Assembly (NCBI RefSeq): GCF_000455245.1
Contig: NZ_HG005165.1
Location: forward strand, 651,828-689,642
From: Nesterenkonia massiliensis
GTDB lineage: Bacteria > Actinomycetota > Actinomycetes > Actinomycetales > Micrococcaceae
Reading direction: 5' to 3'
Length of the DNA stretch: 37,815 nucleotides
The notes under the pieces are model-generated. The model was not told where the DNA came from and made no database searches. It saw only the letters and a list, made by a program, of their open reading frames with translations. This document shows, one piece after another, positions 33,666-37,815 of the stretch. Numbering within the stretch: position 1 is the stretch's first letter; each line of letters begins with the position of its first letter. The position numbers were made by a program, and so were the translations under genes.

Positions 33666-34973
33666 ATGCTCACGTTCAGGGATCTGCGCGGAAGTTCTGT
33701 GGACCCGCTGTCTGTTCTGCCCAGGGCTGAGCAGGATATCTCTGCCACCGCCGCTACGGTGACCCCCATTCTGGAGCAGGTCCGCACCGGCGGGGCAGAG
33801 GCTCTGCTTGACCTCTCCGAACGGTTCGACGGCGTGCGGCCCCCTGCTCTGCGGGTGCCCGCCGAACAGCTGAATCAGGCTCTGGCAACTTTGGACCCGG
33901 CAGTACGTGCTGCCCTGGAGACGCTGATTGTGCGTGCACGCGAAGTGCATTCGGCCCAGCTTCCTCCTGGCTCGGTGGTCTCTCCAGCTCCCGACGCTCG
34001 GGTGACCAACCGCTGGATCCCCGTGCAGCGGGTGGGCCTCTACGTACCTGGGGGCCAGGCAGTGTATCCCTCATCTGTGGTGATGAACGTAGTTCCGGCC
34101 CAGGTGGCGGGGGTGCGCTCTCTGGCGATCGCCTCTCCCCCGCAGCGCGAGTTCGGAGGGTGGCCGCATCCTACTGTGCTGGCGGCTGCGGCTCTGCTGG
34201 GTGTTGAGGAGGTCTACGCCGTCGGCGGTGCCCAGGCTGTGGGTATGTTCGCCTACGGTGCTCTGGGGGCTGATGGGCAGCAGCTGTGCCCGCCGGTCTC
34301 GCTGATCACCGGTCCTGGCAATATTTACGTAGCGACCGCCAAGCGGGCGGTGCAGGGCGTAGTGGGCATTGATGCTGAGGCCGGACCCACAGAAATCATG
34401 GTGCTCGCCGATGAGACCGCTCCGGCGAACCTCGTGGCCGCCGATCTGATCTCGCAGGCCGAACATGATGAGCTGGCCGCGGCAGTGCTGGTGACACCTT
34501 CGGCAAAGCTGGCCGAAGCGGTGCGTTCCCAGGTGGAGGAGCAGGTAGACGCTACTGAGCACAAGGACCGTGTCAAACAGTCCCTCTCCGGGACCCAGTC
34601 TGCAGTGCTGCTGGTGGACTCGATGGATGATGCAGTGGAGATCGCCAATGCCTATGGGGCTGAGCACCTGGAGATCATGGCCGGCAACGATGAGAACCTG
34701 GTGGATCGCATTCACAATGCCGGGGCGATCTTTGTCGGCTCATACTCACCGGTGTCGTTGGGGGATTACTGCGCTGGTTCCAACCATGTGCTGCCCACCG
34801 GCGGGGCATCGGCGTACTCCTCGGGGCTGAATGTCACCAGCTTCCTGCGTTCCCAGCAGGTCATTCACTACGGGCGTGAGGGCTTAGGCCATGTGGCTGA
34901 GCATGTCACCGCTCTTGCCGCCGCCGAAGGGCTTCCGGCCCACGGGGATGCAGTGACTGCCCGCTTCCGCTGA
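33666..34973 (+). CDS. hisD: Histidinol dehydrogenase
   Basis: A 435-residue enzyme doing the last two steps of histidine synthesis (histidinol to histidine, NAD and Zn dependent). Signatures are [20 protein letters not shown] near 120, [20 protein letters not shown] with [17 protein letters not shown] near 215-255, the Zn/catalytic [14 protein letters not shown] near 265, and [20 protein letters not shown] near 355 with NHVLPTGG. The ATG at 33666 has AGGAGG three bases before it; the frame is open upstream but without any role. Other his genes probably lie elsewhere, as the next gene is convergent. Confidence 0.97.
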   Translation: MLTFRDLRGSSVDPLSVLPRAEQDISATAATVTPILEQVRTGGAEALLDLSERFDGVRPPALRVPAEQLNQALATLDPAVRAALETLIVRAREVHSAQLPPGSVVSPAPDARVTNRWIPVQRVGLYVPGGQAVYPSSVVMNVVPAQVAGVRSLAIASPPQREFGGWPHPTVLAAAALLGVEEVYAVGGAQAVGMFAYGALGADGQQLCPPVSLITGPGNIYVATAKRAVQGVVGIDAEAGPTEIMVLADETAPANLVAADLISQAEHDELAAAVLVTPSAKLAEAVRSQVEEQVDATEHKDRVKQSLSGTQSAVLLVDSMDDAVEIANAYGAEHLEIMAGNDENLVDRIHNAGAIFVGSYSPVSLGDYCAGSNHVLPTGGASAYSSGLNVTSFLRSQQVIHYGREGLGHVAEHVTALAAAEGLPAHGDAVTARFR

Positions 34974-34997
34974 TTCGCTGTCCGCCTGAGGTAGACA

Positions 34998-35054
34998 CAG
35001 CAGGGGTCCTGTTCCTCCTTCGGAGTATTCCGGAAGGGAACAGGACCCCTGCTG
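34998..35054. terminator. Bidirectional terminator between hisD and the Rpf-like gene
   Basis: CAGCAGGGGTCCTGTTCC (34998-35015) and its exact complement (35037-35054) form an 18-bp stem. A further short inner pairing (CTTC/GAAG) closes the 21-base loop. It lies between two convergent genes, 25 and 20 bases from their stops, and can serve both strands. Confidence 0.85.
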
Positions 35055-35074
35055 CGTGTGGCTGTGGTTGGCCC

Positions 35075-37815
35075 TTAGGCCTGGGTGATGTAGCCGGTGC
35101 TGACCCAGCCGGTGTAGCTGTCCCCGGCATGGGTGTATTCCACGCGGATCCAGTCACCGCGGCGTTCCAGTGCCGAGAGCGTGGTGCCACGCGGGATCTG
35201 GACCAGTTTCTCCGCGGAGGTGCTGGGCTCTTCGCGCAGCGGCACGGAGAAGCTGGCGGTCCACTGGTCCGTCGAGCTCACGCTGGAGACGGTGCTGGCG
35301 CTGGGGTGTACGGCGTAGTAGCTGTCTCCCCATCCGCCCGGATCGCCCTGCAGGTTCAGCTGGGTCTTGCAGGATGGCCAAGCGCCCCAGCCCTGGTGCT
35401 TCCAGAGCTCATAGGCGCGAGTGATCTGCTCCTGCTTGGAGGCCTGGTGTGGAAGGCCGCTGCCGCCCACCCATTCCCAGGAGCCCTTGGAGAACTGCAG
35501 GCCGCCGTAGTAACCGTTACCGGTATTGATGGACCAGTTTCCGCTGGACTCGCACTGGGCCAGTTTGTCCCAGGCGGAGCTGTAAGGCCCGTGCGGGCTC
35601 TTGGCATGCATACCGCTGGTGGCAGGCGTTGACCCGGAGTTTGAGCCTGAGCCCGAATTCGAACCAGAGCCGGAGGTAGAACCCGAACCTGAGTTGGAGC
35701 CAGAGCTCGAGCTAGAGCCGGAGTTCGAACCACTACTGGACCCGGATCCGGAACCGGTGTTGGAACCGGCCGCACTCGGCGCAGCCACCGTGGGGGCTGA
35801 TGCCGAGGATGGCACCTCGAGGTACTCCCCCCACATCCAGCCGGTACTGCCAGCAATGCGCACCTGGTACCAGCCGTTGCGCTGGCCCAACAGCTCAACC
35901 CGCTGGCTGGGGCGGGTCGAGGCAATCACCCGATCACTGGTGCTGGGACCGGAGCGCACGTTCTGCCACATCGTGGTGACAGCGCTGTTGCCGGCCGACG
36001 ACGGAGTCGTGGGCCGGGCCGGAGCAGGGCTCGGCGAGGGGCTCGGCGTAGCTGAGGGCGCCGGGGCAGGCTGCGTGCTAGGCCGTTCAGAGGGGGTCGG
36101 CTGAGCACTAGGCGTCGGCTGAGCCGTGGGGCTCGGGCTCGACGACTCACTCGGGGCAGCCGGTGCGCTCGGGGTAGCCGGTGCACTCGGTGTGGGCTGT
36201 GCTGAAGGAGTTGGCCGGGGTGTGCTCGGTGCGGCTGAAGATGCCGAGCCGGAGTTGCCGGAGGAGCCGGAAGCCGAAGACCCGGTAGTGGACGAGTCAG
36301 TAGTGGACGACCCAGCGCTAGACGATCCGCTAGCCGAGGAACCTGCGCTGGAGGAGCCTGAGGTGGAAGAACCGCTGCTCGAGGATCCGGTGTTCGGCGC
36401 CTGGGCGGCTGCGGAGGCGGGTAGGTCTAGATAGTCGCCCCACATCCAGCCAGTTCCTGCGGTGGTACGCACCTGGAACCACCCGTTGCGCTGATCCAGC
36501 ACCTCCATTCGCTGACCCGGTGCCACAGTGCGAGTCACGCCGTGGGAGAGCCCGGGGCCCGAACGCATGTTCTGCCACATAGTGGTGGTGGCGTGGTCGC
36601 TGCGCGAGGCCGATGATGAGCTGTTAGCGCCAGAAGACGACGATCTGGAACCTGAAGTGTCTGAACCCGAGGTGTTCGAGCCAGTCGATGCGCTGCTGGA
36701 GCCCGATGACTGACGCTCGCTGGGGGCCGCAGGGGCCGGTGCACTCAGGTAACCAGAGTGCACCCATAGGGTCCGTGATCCCCGCGCGAAGCTCACCCAC
36801 TCCCCGCTGCGACCGGTCACCTGAACGCGCTCCCCCGGAGCCAGCACAGTGACCACGCTGGAGCTCATACCGGGACCGCTTCGGGCGTTGAGGTACACGC
36901 CGTTGACGGTATGGGCACCGGCCGACTGTGCGGAGTCGGTGGAGCCAGTATTCGAGGAGCTTGAACCCGCGGAGCCGGAGCTGGAGGACCCGGAGGAAGC
37001 AGACTCTGAGGACGATCCGGAAGAGGACGAACCCGTGCCAGTTGAGGTACTGTCGGCTACCGGCTCCAGATACGCACCATGGGACCACACCTGGCGACCA
37101 TTACGGGTGAACTGCACCCACTGGCCGCTACTGCCGGTGACGGTGATGCGTTCACCGGCGGGCATGCCCTGCACTACAGGGTGCTGAGCACCCGGGCCGC
37201 TGCGCGCGTTCAGCGGAGTCGTCACGCGGAAGGTGCCTGCAGCGGCGGTGGGCTGCGTGGCAGGCTGCCCACCTGATGCGCCCTCGGCACCAGGAATGTT
37301 AGTTGCCGGAGTAGGCGCCGATGGGGCGCTTCCACCCTGGGAAGCGCCGCTGACTGGCTGGATGTAGGCGCTATGTGACCAGACCTGCTGGCCGTTTCTG
37401 GTGAACTGGACCCATGAGCCCTGAGCCGCCGTCACAGTGATCTCCTCACCGGTAGGCATTCCTTGGACAACTGGATGATGAGTGCCGGGACCGCTGCGTG
37501 CATTCAGCGGCGTGGTCACGCGGTAGACGCGCCCAGCCTGAGGCGCGGTGTTTCCGCTGGAGGCTGGATTCACCGCTGCTCCCGAGGGCCGGGTAGGGGT
37601 CAAGTGACCTAGCTGCACCCAGCCGGTCTGGCCCGCGGCAGTCACGCGGACAAAGCCATTGGAGGAGTCCCCCGGCTCCGAAGTGACCGCAGTACCGCGT
37701 CCCAGCTGACGCAGTACCGGTGCGGTGCTGCTGGCTTGTGAGCGCAGTGCAGTGGATTCGGCAGTGGAATAGTCGCAGGTCTGCGGCGTGCTCTGCTGCT
37801 GGACGCGGGCAGCCC
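35075..37815 (-). CDS. Secreted Rpf-like transglycosylase with seven SH3b modules, 5' end outside window
   Basis: At least 913 codons are open up to the right edge, so the start and signal peptide lie outside. Seven SH3b-like modules can be seen: about 37608-37775, 37355-37530, 37060-37235, 36745-36925, 36425-36592, 35815-35990 and 35078-35270. The core motif is LNARSGPG or WQNxRSGP. Between the sixth and seventh is an Rpf-type transglycosylase domain (35345-35605: [20 protein letters not shown], then [12 protein letters not shown]) with the catalytic Glu in CES. Modules are joined by long Ser/Gly and Pro/Ser/Thr linkers. Rpf proteins cleave peptidoglycan and stimulate resuscitation from dormancy; SH3b modules bind the wall. 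Modules two/three and five/six are close duplicates. Confidence 0.87.
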   Translation of the reverse strand, partial: AARVQQQSTPQTCDYSTAESTALRSQASSTAPVLRQLGRGTAVTSEPGDSSNGFVRVTAAGQTGWVQLGHLTPTRPSGAAVNPASSGNTAPQAGRVYRVTTPLNARSGPGTHHPVVQGMPTGEEITVTAAQGSWVQFTRNGQQVWSHSAYIQPVSGASQGGSAPSAPTPATNIPGAEGASGGQPATQPTAAAGTFRVTTPLNARSGPGAQHPVVQGMPAGERITVTGSSGQWVQFTRNGRQVWSHGAYLEPVADSTSTGTGSSSSGSSSESASSGSSSSGSAGSSSSNTGSTDSAQSAGAHTVNGVYLNARSGPGMSSSVVTVLAPGERVQVTGRSGEWVSFARGSRTLWVHSGYLSAPAPAAPSERQSSGSSSASTGSNTSGSDTSGSRSSSSGANSSSSASRSDHATTTMWQNMRSGPGLSHGVTRTVAPGQRMEVLDQRNGWFQVRTTAGTGWMWGDYLDLPASAAAQAPNTGSSSSGSSTSGSSSAGSSASGSSSAGSSTTDSSTTGSSASGSSGNSGSASSAAPSTPRPTPSAQPTPSAPATPSAPAAPSESSSPSPTAQPTPSAQPTPSERPSTQPAPAPSATPSPSPSPAPARPTTPSSAGNSAVTTMWQNVRSGPSTSDRVIASTRPSQRVELLGQRNGWYQVRIAGSTGWMWGEYLEVPSSASAPTVAAPSAAGSNTGSGSGSSSGSNSGSSSSSGSNSGSGSTSGSGSNSGSGSNSGSTPATSGMHAKSPHGPYSSAWDKLAQCESSGNWSINTGNGYYGGLQFSKGSWEWVGGSGLPHQASKQEQITRAYELWKHQGWGAWPSCKTQLNLQGDPGGWGDSYYAVHPSASTVSSVSSTDQWTASFSVPLREEPSTSAEKLVQIPRGTTLSALERRGDWIRVEYTHAGDSYTGWVSTGYITQA

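Noticed and set aside
35600-36750. Repeated GC-rich short units suggesting a CRISPR or minisatellite
   Set aside because: The units are codon-level Ser/Gly and Pro/Ser/Thr linkers within a coding frame, without equal spacers.
35600-37187. Long plus-strand frames rich in Glu/Pro/Leu opposite the Rpf-like gene
   Set aside because: They are the antisense reading of Ser/Gly/Pro linker codons and have no ribosome binding sites.

Overview
The window looks like chromosome of a high-GC Gram-positive actinobacterium, most likely of the Micrococcaceae (Nesterenkonia/Arthrobacter-like). The reasons are the dnaK-grpE-dnaJ-hspR order with HspR-type (HAIR) inverted repeats, a PutA without a DNA-binding domain, an Rpf-like secreted transglycosylase with SH3b modules, and many genes that appear to be leaderless (TAnnnT box 6-7 nt before the start codon). 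The assignment is made from protein families only. No rRNA, tRNA or CRISPR array was seen.

Layout. 0-1.5 kb: two overlapping FecCD-type siderophore permease genes (the second runs off the left edge). 1.6-9.2 kb: catabolic block with an Amidohydro_3 enzyme, a 1201-aa bifunctional proline dehydrogenase/P5C dehydrogenase (putA), a divergent regulator with two DNA-binding segments (likely the putA regulator), and a LysE exporter. 9.2-20.1 kb: an accessory and decaying stretch. Intact genes here are a copper chaperone under a CsoR-type operator, an EamA exporter, a Tam-type methyltransferase, a solitary winged-helix protein, trmB and a MecA-like penicillin-binding protein. Between them lie remnants of at least seven genes: a MocR-like regulator, copA, aztD fused to a RusA-like piece, pyruvate carboxylase, malate synthase, a GMC oxidoreductase and an AbgT transporter. 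A small island at 11.75-13.8 kb holds a HEPN-motif protein divergent from a two-gene operon that includes a ribbon-helix-helix/transmembrane protein.

20.1-24.6 kb: heat-shock operon dnaK-grpE-dnaJ-hspR with two HAIR operators flanking the promoter. 24.7-27.6 kb: divergent gabD/gabT pair for GABA (4-aminobutyrate) breakdown around a palindromic operator. 27.6-32 kb: SGNH hydrolase, glutathionyl-hydroquinone-reductase-like enzyme, metallo-beta-lactamase-fold hydrolase, a small unknown protein, and an SDR oxidoreductase. 32.1-35 kb: MscS channel divergent from hisD. 35-37.8 kb: a large, 5'-truncated Rpf-like protein with seven SH3b modules.

The main points for a second look are the HEPN/RHH-TM island, the density of deletion scars next to intact regulatory signals, the putA dual-HTH regulator with its operator over the start site, the solitary winged-helix gene whose ribosome binding site lies in a perfect hairpin arm, and a REP-like palindromic element present in two inverted copies.
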